Of a DNA stretch of 64,000 bases, positions 31,958 to 39,770 are shown piece by piece (positions within the stretch are counted from its first letter, which is position 1; every line of letters starts with the position of its first letter). The notes under the pieces are model-generated. The model saw only the letters and a program-made list of their open reading frames with translations, did no database searches and had not been told where the DNA came from. The stretch lies in the NCBI GenBank assembly GCA_030917065.1, contig JAUPVL010000018.1:1-64000 (forward strand), written 5' to 3'. The position numbers and the translations under genes were made by a program. The stretch comes from Patescibacteria group bacterium. Its GTDB lineage: Bacteria > Patescibacteriota > Saccharimonadia > CAILAD01 > BJGX01.

Positions 31958-32174
31958 GTAATTAAAAATTCGATAGTACCCTATTAAAGGGAGTAATCTG
32001 CTAGTCGAGGTATAGTCTAAAACTCACCCTCCTTTTAGATTCTCGCTAGCAGATTACTCCCTTTCATCACCACGGTCTAAATATTTATTTTGAGACTGAC
32101 AAATCCCATGCCTTGGGGGTATGAAAGGGTGTAATAAGCAGATCTGTTCGATTCGTACGGCAGGTCTGCTTTTA
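31958..32174 (+). ncRNA. Predicted ~217-nt structured RNA with anti-SD-like apical loop
   Basis: Own promoter (31923-31951) and own terminator (32137-32174), no reading frame. The core is a long hairpin. AAAGGGAGTAATCTGCTAG (31986-32004) pairs perfectly over 19 bp with 32046-32064. CGAG/CTCG and TCTAAAA/TTTTAGA extend it upward, leaving a CTCACCCTCC loop (32023-32032). A second hairpin is CATGCC-TTGG-GGTATG near 32108-32123. It does not match the core motifs of RNase P RNA, tmRNA, SRP RNA or 6S RNA as I know them. On the opposite strand the same DNA would be a structured dprA leader, which is less likely given the promoter. Confidence 0.7.
32137..32174 (+). terminator. Rho-independent terminator of the ncRNA
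   Basis: AGCAGATCTG (32137-32146) pairs with CAGGTCTGCT (32161-32170), ten pairs with one G-U, followed by TTTTAT. Confidence 0.85.
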
Positions 32175-32241
32175 TATTACTAAGCAAATTTATATATTGC
32201 TAGCTTGTAGCGTTATTAAATTCAAAAAAAGAAGTTGCGAG

Positions 32242-32802
32242 TTACAATAGCGCTTTTGAATCTGCAGTCATGCCATCTTGTAGAGCATTTTCTATAGTGA
32301 CGATAGTGTGTGAAATAATATCATTGAGCTTGTCTTGCTCTGTTTTTGAGAAATCTTGCAGTACAAATTTATCCGCAGATATTGTTTGTAGTTCGGGATT
32401 TTTTATACCACATCTGATACGCACAAAATCTTCGCCGATATTTTCAATAATGTCTTTTAATCCATTGTGTCCGCCACTACCTCCGCCTACGCGGGTACGA
32501 ATAATACCAAAATTCAAGTCCAGGTCATCTGAGACCACCCATATGTCATCATTTTCAAGCTTGTAAAAAGATTTGATTTTTTGGACTGCTTTGCCACTAT
32601 CGTTCATGTAGGTTTGTGGTTTGGCTAGTACAACAGTTTGTTTATCGCGCATCGTTACGAGTAATTCACTTTTGAGTCTTTGGTGTGATTGAAAATGCAC
32701 CCCCCATGTTTCTGCTAGCTGATCTATCACCATAGAACCTAGGTTGTGGCGATTTTTTATGTACTGCTCTGTTGGATTACCAAGACCTATAATGAGTTTC
32801 AT
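32242..32802 (-). CDS. pth: Peptidyl-tRNA hydrolase
   Basis: 186 aa. MKLIIGLGNPTEQYIKNRHNLGSMVID holds the conserved Asn and catalytic His; KPQTYMNDSGKAV and VGGGSGGHNGLKDI complete the active site. It releases peptidyl-tRNA dropped from ribosomes. The start overlaps der by 4 nt, so it is the last gene of the scpA-to-pth operon. Confidence 0.95.
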   Translation of the reverse strand: MKLIIGLGNPTEQYIKNRHNLGSMVIDQLAETWGVHFQSHQRLKSELLVTMRDKQTVVLAKPQTYMNDSGKAVQKIKSFYKLENDDIWVVSDDLDLNFGIIRTRVGGGSGGHNGLKDIIENIGEDFVRIRCGIKNPELQTISADKFVLQDFSKTEQDKLNDIISHTIVTIENALQDGMTADSKALL

Positions 32803-34166
32803 TTCTTTTTGTACCTATCTCTGTTACCTTCTTTGTATTTGCTCTTGTATTCTATTGTAACGGGTACTCCATTTAGATCAAACTTGTCACGTAGTTGGTT
32901 TTCTAAAAACCTTGTGTAGCTCCAGTGCATGTATTCTGGGTGAGTAGCAAAGATCGTAAACTTCGGAGGCATGTTGCCAGTTTGAGTAATGTAGTTCACC
33001 TTGGGGTGTTTTGTCTTTACAGCACTAGGTGGATTAATGGCGTTTGCGTCTTCCAAAAAACGGTTGAGCTCAGGTGTCTTAATAGTCAGATCTAGCTTGC
33101 TATATACTTCGGCTATGAGTTGATTGAGTTTAGTAATATTTTGTTTGTGTTTGGCGCTTGTAAGTATTACTGGTGCCCACCATACAAATTGCATCTTTGA
33201 TTTGAGTCTACGTAAAAACACATCACTTGATAATTCGTCTTTATCTATCAAATCCCATTTGGTCACAACTATTATTAGTCCCTTGTTTGCATCTTTTATC
33301 ATACCCAGTAAGTGGAGGTCTTGTGCAGTAGCAGGTTCTGTTGCATCGATGGTCATTAGGCATATGTCGGATTTCTCTATAGCTTTTTTAGTCCGAACCT
33401 TAGAGTAAAATTCTATATCTTCTCCTTTTGCAACTTTGCCCGGTCTACGTAGTCCGGCCGTATCAATGAATGTAATCCTGGACCCATGGTATGCCAACGA
33501 ATAGTCGTTGGTGTCTCGGGTGGTGCCTGGTATGTCTGATGCAATTGCCAAATCCTTGCCGGCAATGGAATTGATCAGACTAGATTTGCCTGTATTGGGA
33601 CGCCCGATTATTGAGATAAATATTTCTTTATCATATTTTAGCTTGGCATTTTTTCCTTCGGGTATATTTTTTACTATTGCGTCCAGAAGTTCTTGGCAAC
33701 CTTCGCCGTGTATAGCTGAGAGCTGAAAGATAGCCTCAAAACCAAGCCGACGAAAATTTGATGTTTCCAATCCCATCGCTTGATTGTCTACCTTGTTGGC
33801 TGCCACTAACACAGGCTTGTTTGTGGCCATAATGAGTTTTGCAAGCTGATCGTCCGCCGGAGTAAGATTAGTGGTGCCATCTACTACAAATACGACAAGG
33901 TCAGCATCTTGGATGATTTCTACTAGTTTTTGCATAGCTATTTTTGTAATAGCCGACTTAAGCTTTGTATACCCTGCGGTGTCTATTAGCTCAAATTTCT
34001 TTTCATTGTGCGTGACCGTAGCCTGATTGCTATCTCTCGTGGTATTTTCAATATCAGAAATTATCGCTCGTGCACTATGTGAAAAGCGATTGAAAAGAGT
34101 TGATTTACCAGAGTTAGGCAAGCCAATAAGAGCAACTCTCGGTATGTTTTTAGTTATTTCTTTCAT
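32799..34166 (-). CDS. der: Ribosome-assembly GTPase Der (EngA)
   Basis: 455 aa with two tandem GTPase domains: first P-loop GLPNSGKSTLFNRF with NKVD, second GRPNTGKSSLINSI with DTAGLRRPG and TKWDLID, then a KH-like C-terminal domain (YITQTGNMPPKFTIFATHPEYMHWSYTRFLENQLRDKF). The double GTPase is unique to Der, needed for 50S assembly. The first switch region has TAGYTK where many have TGG. It lies 7 nt after dacA and overlaps pth. Confidence 0.95.
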   Translation of the reverse strand: MKEITKNIPRVALIGLPNSGKSTLFNRFSHSARAIISDIENTTRDSNQATVTHNEKKFELIDTAGYTKLKSAITKIAMQKLVEIIQDADLVVFVVDGTTNLTPADDQLAKLIMATNKPVLVAANKVDNQAMGLETSNFRRLGFEAIFQLSAIHGEGCQELLDAIVKNIPEGKNAKLKYDKEIFISIIGRPNTGKSSLINSIAGKDLAIASDIPGTTRDTNDYSLAYHGSRITFIDTAGLRRPGKVAKGEDIEFYSKVRTKKAIEKSDICLMTIDATEPATAQDLHLLGMIKDANKGLIIVVTKWDLIDKDELSSDVFLRRLKSKMQFVWWAPVILTSAKHKQNITKLNQLIAEVYSKLDLTIKTPELNRFLEDANAINPPSAVKTKHPKVNYITQTGNMPPKFTIFATHPEYMHWSYTRFLENQLRDKFDLNGVPVTIEYKSKYKEGNRDRYKKK

Positions 34167-34173
34167 ATATGGG

Positions 34174-35088
34174 TTACTTCCAGGAGTAATTGTCGAATGT
34201 ATATTTTATCATATTATTAGATTCTGTAAAGCGGTCTGGGCTATTTAGAACCAATGTGACTATCTGGTGCGAATCTTTTTCTGCCAACAACATCAGGCTC
34301 TGACCGGCCTCTTTGGTGAAGCCGGTTTTGATGCCATAAACATATGGCAGATTGAGTAATTTATTGGTAGTAGTAAGTTGATAACTTTTATCATTGGTAT
34401 TTTTTATGACAGCTGACTGTGTATTTACTATTGCTTTAAAATCCGGATCTTGGATCAAGATAGTCGCAAGTACCAAAAGATCAGACGCCGAGCTCCTGTG
34501 GCTGACTTCATCAAGCCCACTTGGGTTTGAAAAATTGGAGTTGTCTAGTCCCCACTGCTCGGCATATTTATTCATTTTAGTGCTGAAGTCAGCAATGGAG
34601 CCACTATCCCAGATAGCAAGTGCATTGGCTACGTCATTGGCGGAGTGCACCAAAAGTGCATTCATCAGACTTGATAATTTGAACTCTTCACCTGATTTAA
34701 TACCAATTTTTTGATCTTCTGCATTTAGTTCAGGTAGGTTGTCTGGTATCTTTACGATCTCTTCCGGTGAATGGTTTTGCATCACAACGAGTGCAGTCAT
34801 CAACTTGGTAAGAGAAGCTATAGCTACCGGATCATTCTCGGCTTTTGCATAAACTACTTTTTTGCCGGTAAGATCGTATATCAAAGCAACTTTTGCGTTT
34901 GTCTGCAATGGTATTATATTAGGTTTTTGCTCGGCAGCGGTTGTGTATTTATTGCTATCAATACTTATTTTAGTTACTTCGTTGGGTGTATTAATCGAAG
35001 CTAAATCTTGTAATTTTGAAATGATAATATTGGTACCAAACGTTATTTCAATTATTGATAGAAGTAGTAATACAAAAGTAACAATCAT
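34174..35088 (-). CDS. dacA: D-alanyl-D-alanine carboxypeptidase (DacA-like PBP)
   Basis: 304 aa. An N-terminal signal/anchor helix (MIVTFVLLLLSIIEITFG) precedes a peptidase S11 domain with SxxK in ASLTKLMTALV, SxN in VHSANDVANAL and KTG in GIKTGFTKEAG. It trims the terminal D-Ala of peptidoglycan stem peptides outside the membrane. It lacks the usual C-terminal beta domain and amphipathic anchor, so it is shorter than typical DacA (~400 aa). It overlaps rluB by 4 nt. Confidence 0.9.
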   Translation of the reverse strand: MIVTFVLLLLSIIEITFGTNIIISKLQDLASINTPNEVTKISIDSNKYTTAAEQKPNIIPLQTNAKVALIYDLTGKKVVYAKAENDPVAIASLTKLMTALVVMQNHSPEEIVKIPDNLPELNAEDQKIGIKSGEEFKLSSLMNALLVHSANDVANALAIWDSGSIADFSTKMNKYAEQWGLDNSNFSNPSGLDEVSHRSSASDLLVLATILIQDPDFKAIVNTQSAVIKNTNDKSYQLTTTNKLLNLPYVYGIKTGFTKEAGQSLMLLAEKDSHQIVTLVLNSPDRFTESNNMIKYTFDNYSWK

Positions 35089-35777
35089 TTTGCCTCGGCT
35101 TTTGTATCAACAAATTTGTATTTCCCTGCCGGTATTGACTGTAGCTGGAAGTCCCCAAGTGATATTCTTTCCAGCTTTGTTACTTTATAGCCGAGTTGAG
35201 ACAAAGTTCTTCGAATCTGCCTGTTGCGACCCTCAGTCAAAGAAAATCTTAGCTTTTGTCGAGTGATGGTTTTTAGGTTGATAAATGTGCTTATACCATC
35301 TGGAAGAATCACGCCAGTAGATAGTCTTTTTTTGTCATTGGGCATCATTGGCTTATTTATGTCTACAACATAGGTCTTTAACTTACCTGAGCTTGGATGA
35401 GACAATCTGTTTATCAGTTCTCCATCAGAACTCAGTATGACTAATCCTTGACTATCTTTATCTAGTCTGCCGGCAATCTTAAGAGTTTGGAACTTTTTCG
35501 GTAGTATTGAAAATATAGTAGGAACATCACCCTGTTGAGTATGTGAACATATGTACCCTTTTGGCTTATTAAAAAGTAATGTAATATCGCTTCTATACTC
35601 GCCCCCTCTGCCGGAGATTTGAATCTGATCAGTTTTGCTCGTAAGGTCTCCAGCACTAGCTATCTTGCCATTTATAGTGACTAGCCCAGCTTCCACTATC
35701 TCATCAGCTTTTCTGCGTGACTGCGCCAGGCCGAGCTCTACTAACTCCTTGTTGATCCGTGTTTTTTTAGCTTCCAT
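35085..35777 (-). CDS. rluB: 23S rRNA pseudouridine synthase, RluB family
   Basis: 230 aa: an S4 RNA-binding domain (RINKELVELGLAQSRRKADEIVEAGLVTINGK) then the RsuA/RluB/E/F catalytic core with GRLDKDSQGLVILSSDGELINRLSHPSS, in which GRLD is the catalytic Asp motif, and LTEGRNRQIRRTLSQLGYKV. It pseudouridylates rRNA. scpB ends 7 nt upstream and dacA overlaps downstream, an scpA-scpB-rluB order common in bacteria. Confidence 0.93.
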   Translation of the reverse strand: MEAKKTRINKELVELGLAQSRRKADEIVEAGLVTINGKIASAGDLTSKTDQIQISGRGGEYRSDITLLFNKPKGYICSHTQQGDVPTIFSILPKKFQTLKIAGRLDKDSQGLVILSSDGELINRLSHPSSGKLKTYVVDINKPMMPNDKKRLSTGVILPDGISTFINLKTITRQKLRFSLTEGRNRQIRRTLSQLGYKVTKLERISLGDFQLQSIPAGKYKFVDTKAEAK

Positions 35778-35784
35778 AAAATAT

Positions 35785-36273
35785 CTAATCCTTTTTCGGT
35801 AATTCTTTTAATGATTGAATACCGAGTTGTTTCAAAAACAAAATTGTAGTTATGTATCTGATGTGTATTATTCCGTCTTTTTTTTGTTTTATCTGTTCAA
35901 TCAACTCTCTTTCTAGTAGCCCGCGGATACTTTGCTCACTTCCTATCCCCCTTATATATTCAATTTCATCACGAGAAATAGGCTGTTTGTAAGCTATGAT
36001 TGATAATACCTCCAAGGCTGAATTACTGAGCTGGTCGGTTTGAGATACTAGTTTTTCATTTTGTTCCGTTAAGTCTTGTGTCACTAATAGTATATATTTC
36101 TTATCTTGACCAATTAGCTCTAAGCCAAGTTCGTGGTATCTGGTTTTTAGTAATTCAAGGATTTTGATTAAATCAGCTTCTTTAATCTTTGTGATATTTC
36201 CCATCTCTTTGAGTGTAATGCCATTAGGGTTCAAAAAAAGTACGGCCGAAACCAACCGGATTCTGTCATTCAT
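35785..36273 (-). CDS. scpB: Segregation and condensation protein B
   Basis: 162 aa, slightly shorter than usual. ALEVLSIIAYKQPISRDEIEYIRGIGSEQSIRGLLERELIE is the ScpB signature, and the N-terminus (VSAVLFLNPNGITLKEM) fits the first winged helix. It binds ScpA within the SMC complex that organises chromosomes. It overlaps scpA by ATGA; no smc is in the window. Confidence 0.92.
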   Translation of the reverse strand: MNDRIRLVSAVLFLNPNGITLKEMGNITKIKEADLIKILELLKTRYHELGLELIGQDKKYILLVTQDLTEQNEKLVSQTDQLSNSALEVLSIIAYKQPISRDEIEYIRGIGSEQSIRGLLERELIEQIKQKKDGIIHIRYITTILFLKQLGIQSLKELPKKD

Positions 36274-36956
36274 CTAACTACCTCAATCTCTAGTTTTTTT
36301 TCATTGACTACATGTAGCTTGTTCGATTTTATAAATTCTAAAATTATCATAAACATCAATACAGAATCTTTATTATTACCAGCTATCTCGTTGATACTAG
36401 ATACTGAGAATTTATTAAGCTCAATTAGTTTACCTACCAACTCCTCACGTCTTCTGGTATTCGATTTGCGTTTTAAAGATCCTATGCCCATTTGTTGTGG
36501 ATTTACTTGAGCTTTTATCGCTTGGGTATATGAGTTTGAAATACTAGTAGGGCTAATATTTGAATAACTCACAAGGTTGTTGTCATTTTTTAGTTTTGGT
36601 CTTGATACGAAACTGTTTTCTTGCATCAGATTGAACTGCTTAGCCAGCTGTTGATAGACTTGAAGCTCCTGTAGCTGCTCGGACAAGTCTTCCAGGATAT
36701 TTTCGTCGTCTTGTAGAGATTGATCAGGCAATAGAGCCCTGGACTTTGTTAAAATAAGCTTCACAGCTATTTCTAAGAACTTATTGGCGTCGTGATGGCT
36801 TAGCTCGATATAATTGACATAACCAAGATAATCCTCAGTTATTTTTGCGATACTTACGTCGCAAATATCTAGCTTGTTACGCTCTATCAATCTTAGCAGC
36901 AGGTCCAATGGCCCATTGAAGTTATCAAGGTTTACTATGTATACTTCTGGTTTCAT
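36270..36956 (-). CDS. scpA: Segregation and condensation protein A
   Basis: 228 aa kleisin. FNGPLDLLLRLIERNKLDICDVSIAKITEDYLGYVN at the N-terminus is diagnostic and binds SMC; LEIAVKLILTKSRALLP follows; the C-terminal winged helix contains SVLMFMIILEFIKSNKLHVVNEKKLEIEVV. It bridges SMC heads together with ScpB. It starts 22 nt after aspS and may be cotranscribed with it. Confidence 0.92.
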   Translation of the reverse strand: MKPEVYIVNLDNFNGPLDLLLRLIERNKLDICDVSIAKITEDYLGYVNYIELSHHDANKFLEIAVKLILTKSRALLPDQSLQDDENILEDLSEQLQELQVYQQLAKQFNLMQENSFVSRPKLKNDNNLVSYSNISPTSISNSYTQAIKAQVNPQQMGIGSLKRKSNTRRREELVGKLIELNKFSVSSINEIAGNNKDSVLMFMIILEFIKSNKLHVVNEKKLEIEVVR

Positions 36957-36978
36957 AAGGCAGTTCGTCTAATAACGG

Positions 36979-38298
36979 CTATGGCGCTAGTCTTTGCATG
37001 TCTCTTGGAAAAAGAGTCGCTTCTTTTACGTTGTTAAGTCCTATAATTTTTGCTGTCAATCTCTCTAGTCCTAATCCAAATCCACCGTGGTTAGGCATGC
37101 CGTACTTAAATGCATCCAGATAATATTTGAAACCCGGATGATCTGGGTCAACACCGACTAGACTTTTTAGTTGGTCTACCAAAACATCATATCTGTTTTC
37201 ACGCTGTGTTATTGTTACTATTTCTACGCCTCGAAATATTAAATCGGCTCTATCGCATACCTCTGGATTGCTGTCATTGATGTGGTGATAAAATTTCATT
37301 TCAGCTGTGGGAAATTCTGTGATATATATAGCTTCACTTCCATACTTTTTCAATGAATATTCACTTGCAAAACGTTCTTCAGCGGGTGTTGGGTCTTTTT
37401 CATTTCTTGTATCTACCTTGGTTTGTTTGTAGAATTCTTGATGTAGTTCTTTGAGGGTAATTTCAGGTATCTTCTTTGTGATTTTTGATTTTGTCGCTCG
37501 CAAGTTATTAAGTTCAGACTCATGGCTGACCCAGATATTTTCGTTTATATCCCAGATGAGTTCATTTAATAGATTTTTGACATCTGCAAACGATTCGATA
37601 AATCCCATTTCTACATCTACAGTTATATACTCACTCATATGTCTTGTCGTTGTGCTCGGTTCGGCTCGATATGTACTACCGATCTCAAAAACTCTCTCAA
37701 ATACACCTACCATTATCTGTTTGTAGAATTGAGCTGACTGCGCGAGCGTAGCTTCTTTACCAAAATAATCTAGTTTAAATACCTCTGCTCCTCCCTCTGT
37801 TGCCTCAGCTAAAAGTTTGGGACTGTGAATTGATACAAATTCCTTTGAGAGCAAGTGTGTCCTTATAATATTTTCGATACCTGCTTGTACCTTAAATATT
37901 GCTTGTTCATGTATATTCCGTAAAGCAACTACTCTATTTTCAAACAATGTATCGAGGTGTTCGGGCTTGTGACTAATAGGCTTGTCTATCTCAATAGGCA
38001 TTACGTCTGTAACAGGCAATTTTACAATTATCTTTGGATTGTGTATTTCAACTCCTGATGGAGCACGTTCATCACTAGTAACATCCCCTGTTATTTCAAG
38101 AACAGAGCCAAGTTGTAGGCCATGAAGTTTCTCTAATTCTTTCTTGTCTTCTACAAGTATTTGTACCAGACCAGACCTATCTCGGATAATTAAAAAATTC
38201 AGACTACCGAGTAGTCTTCTTTTGTATAGCCATCCACTAATGGTTTTGGTTTCTCCTGAAAATCCAGAGAGTTCTTCTACAAGAGTTCTTTTTTGCAT
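36979..38298 (-). CDS. aspS: Aspartyl-tRNA synthetase, archaeal-type (short)
   Basis: 439 aa, well below the ~590 aa bacterial form, and lacking its GAD insertion. OB-fold start VEELSGFSGETKTISGWLYKRRLLG. The catalytic core (EATEGGAEVFKLDYFGKEATLAQSAQFYKQIM, FEIGSTYRAEPSTTTRHMSEY, GMPNHGGFGLGLERL) matches the archaeal/eukaryotic AspRS group. Such enzymes are often non-discriminating and make Asp-tRNA-Asn for GatCAB, but this cannot be shown from the sequence. TATAAT 7 nt upstream suggests a leaderless start. Confidence 0.9.
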   Translation of the reverse strand: MQKRTLVEELSGFSGETKTISGWLYKRRLLGSLNFLIIRDRSGLVQILVEDKKELEKLHGLQLGSVLEITGDVTSDERAPSGVEIHNPKIIVKLPVTDVMPIEIDKPISHKPEHLDTLFENRVVALRNIHEQAIFKVQAGIENIIRTHLLSKEFVSIHSPKLLAEATEGGAEVFKLDYFGKEATLAQSAQFYKQIMVGVFERVFEIGSTYRAEPSTTTRHMSEYITVDVEMGFIESFADVKNLLNELIWDINENIWVSHESELNNLRATKSKITKKIPEITLKELHQEFYKQTKVDTRNEKDPTPAEERFASEYSLKKYGSEAIYITEFPTAEMKFYHHINDSNPEVCDRADLIFRGVEIVTITQRENRYDVLVDQLKSLVGVDPDHPGFKYYLDAFKYGMPNHGGFGLGLERLTAKIIGLNNVKEATLFPRDMQRLAP

Positions 38299-38305
38299 AC
38301 CCTAT

Positions 38306-38311
38306 ATTATA
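38306..38311 (-). promoter_or_regulatory. -10 box TATAAT, leaderless spacing
   Basis: Plus strand ATTATA, 7 nt from the ATG of aspS at 38298. No SD. Confidence 0.7.
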
Positions 38312-38356
38312 CCAAAAAAGTTACAGATATGTTACGTAGACATGCATAAGTTTGGC

Positions 38357-38953
38357 TTACTTCTGGGTGTTTTGAGTTTGCTGAGGATTAGCAGGTGCTG
38401 TATTGCCAGATGCGTTATTGATATCTAGCGAATTGATTTTTTCGGCATTTTCTTGGTTGGTATGCTCGGTAGCATCATTTACCTGAGGCGGTGCTGCAGC
38501 TGTGGCTGGTGGTGCTTGGCTTGCGGCATTAGCTTCAACATTGACTTTTGTATTTGTAGGTTGAGTCTGAGGATTTGATATTGATGGCGTAGAGAGTACG
38601 TCGGCAACTGCGTTTACAACGTCTTCTAAGATTACTTGTGATTTGACTAAATATCGATCAACACCGAGTTTTTCTCCTCTTTCACGGTCTGTCTCCTCCG
38701 AAAGCGCTGTCAGCATAATAACCCTAGTGTTTGCAATTTCTGGCGTAGTTCTAATAATGTCTAGTACATCAAAGCCAGATATTTTTGGCATCATTATATC
38801 TAGTAATATCATGTCAGGACGTTCTGCTACAGCCGTAGCCAGCGCTTCTTCACCGTTTGATGCCAAAACTACTTGATATCCTTCGGCTTGTAAGCGAGTA
38901 GCATAGACATCCCTAAGTGCTAGCTCGTCCTCAACTATTAAAATCTTTGGCAT
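38357..38953 (-). CDS. Response regulator with disordered C-terminal tail
   Basis: 198 aa. Residues 1-120 are a standard receiver: acidic pair in IVEDELALRD, phospho-acceptor in ILLDIMMPKISG, Thr in VIMLTALSEE, Lys in YLVKSQ. The remaining ~75 residues are rich in Pro, Gln, Asn, Thr and Ala (SQAPPATAAAPPQ; NPQQTQNTQK), with no DNA-binding domain. The SD GAGGGAAA before the ATG and TATAAT about 32 nt upstream give a normal leadered transcript. Its kinase may be the sensor at 42292. Confidence 0.85.
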   Translation of the reverse strand: MPKILIVEDELALRDVYATRLQAEGYQVVLASNGEEALATAVAERPDMILLDIMMPKISGFDVLDIIRTTPEIANTRVIMLTALSEETDRERGEKLGVDRYLVKSQVILEDVVNAVADVLSTPSISNPQTQPTNTKVNVEANAASQAPPATAAAPPQVNDATEHTNQENAEKINSLDINNASGNTAPANPQQTQNTQK

Positions 38954-39018
38954 TTGTTTTCCCTCTTTAACTTAAGCATAATTATAACACTAAACTACAA
39001 ATCGCAACAATTTTTATG

Positions 39019-39753
39019 TCAAAACATATCTGTGTATCCAGGGAACCAGTCTTGATGTATTCGAGTATCATCTATCTTTAGAGAAGTTAGCTTCTCTTTC
39101 ATCGCATCTACCATGGGTTCGGGTCCAGATATATAGAAATGTCTTTTATCTATATCTACAAGATGTTTTTTGATAATGTTCTCATCGATATAGCCGGTCT
39201 CTCCCATCCAGTCCTTAGGTATTTCCTCGGACAACACTTCCACATATTTAAATGCGTCATTCTTACTCTTATACTCCTCGATAAGCTCTCTACATACATT
39301 ATCCTCAAGCGTTCTGTTGCCATGAAACATCACGATGTCGTAGTCAAACAATTTTTTATCTACCATGTATTTGATCTGTGATCTAAATGGAGTTATACCT
39401 ATTCCTCCAGCTATCCACGTGAGTTTGATATTACTCTTCGGCAAGGTGAAAGATCCATCAGGCCCTTTTATGGCAAGCGTATCGCCCTGTTTGAGCTTAA
39501 ATAGTACGTCCTTGAAACTGGAGTGTTTGGGTAATCTACGGGTTGTGATATCAAGAGTCTCTTCTGTTGGTGAGCTAGATAGCGTGAACCATCTTTTTTG
39601 TCCTCTTTCATCGGGATGTTTTTGCATCAGATTTGCTTCTATAAACTGACCGGGTTTGTAAACAAAGCCCTTGGGTTTAATAAAATGTAGATCCCAGGCA
39701 TCTTTTGAGACTTTTGTTTTTTTAATATATTTAATCTTATATTCCATAGTCAT
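39019..39753 (-). CDS. Ferredoxin-NADP+ reductase-like flavoprotein
   Basis: 244 aa FAD/NAD(P)-binding module. FAD site RWFTLSSSP (RxxS type), then GPDGSFTLP, NAD(P) site WIAGGIGITPFRSQIKY, and FYISGPEPMVDAMKEKL. It transfers electrons between NAD(P)H and an unidentified acceptor; no ferredoxin domain is fused. It starts at 39753 or at an internal Met at 39747. Its promoter overlaps that of the divergent CobW gene, whose ATG is 17 bp away. Confidence 0.88.
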   Translation of the reverse strand: MTMEYKIKYIKKTKVSKDAWDLHFIKPKGFVYKPGQFIEANLMQKHPDERGQKRWFTLSSSPTEETLDITTRRLPKHSSFKDVLFKLKQGDTLAIKGPDGSFTLPKSNIKLTWIAGGIGITPFRSQIKYMVDKKLFDYDIVMFHGNRTLEDNVCRELIEEYKSKNDAFKYVEVLSEEIPKDWMGETGYIDENIIKKHLVDIDKRHFYISGPEPMVDAMKEKLTSLKIDDTRIHQDWFPGYTDMF

Positions 39754-39770
39754 GTATAATCATACCAAGT
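39754..39770. promoter_or_regulatory. 17-bp divergent promoter region
   Basis: Plus -10 TATAAT at 39755-39760 serves the gene at 39771. On the minus strand TATGAT (plus 39759-39764) lies 5 nt from the start at 39753. The two hexamers overlap, so the two directions should exclude each other. Confidence 0.55.

Noticed and set aside
32141..32160. GTTCGATTC resembling a tRNA T loop inside the ncRNA, hinting at tmRNA or a tRNA
   Set aside because: The flanks do not form a 5-bp T stem, there is no acceptor stem or CCA, and the segment is the loop of the terminator.
31867..32241. T-box or other riboswitch in the dprA leader on the minus strand
   Set aside because: No T-box core (AGGGTGGNACCGCG), and the strong promoter and terminator both read in the plus direction.
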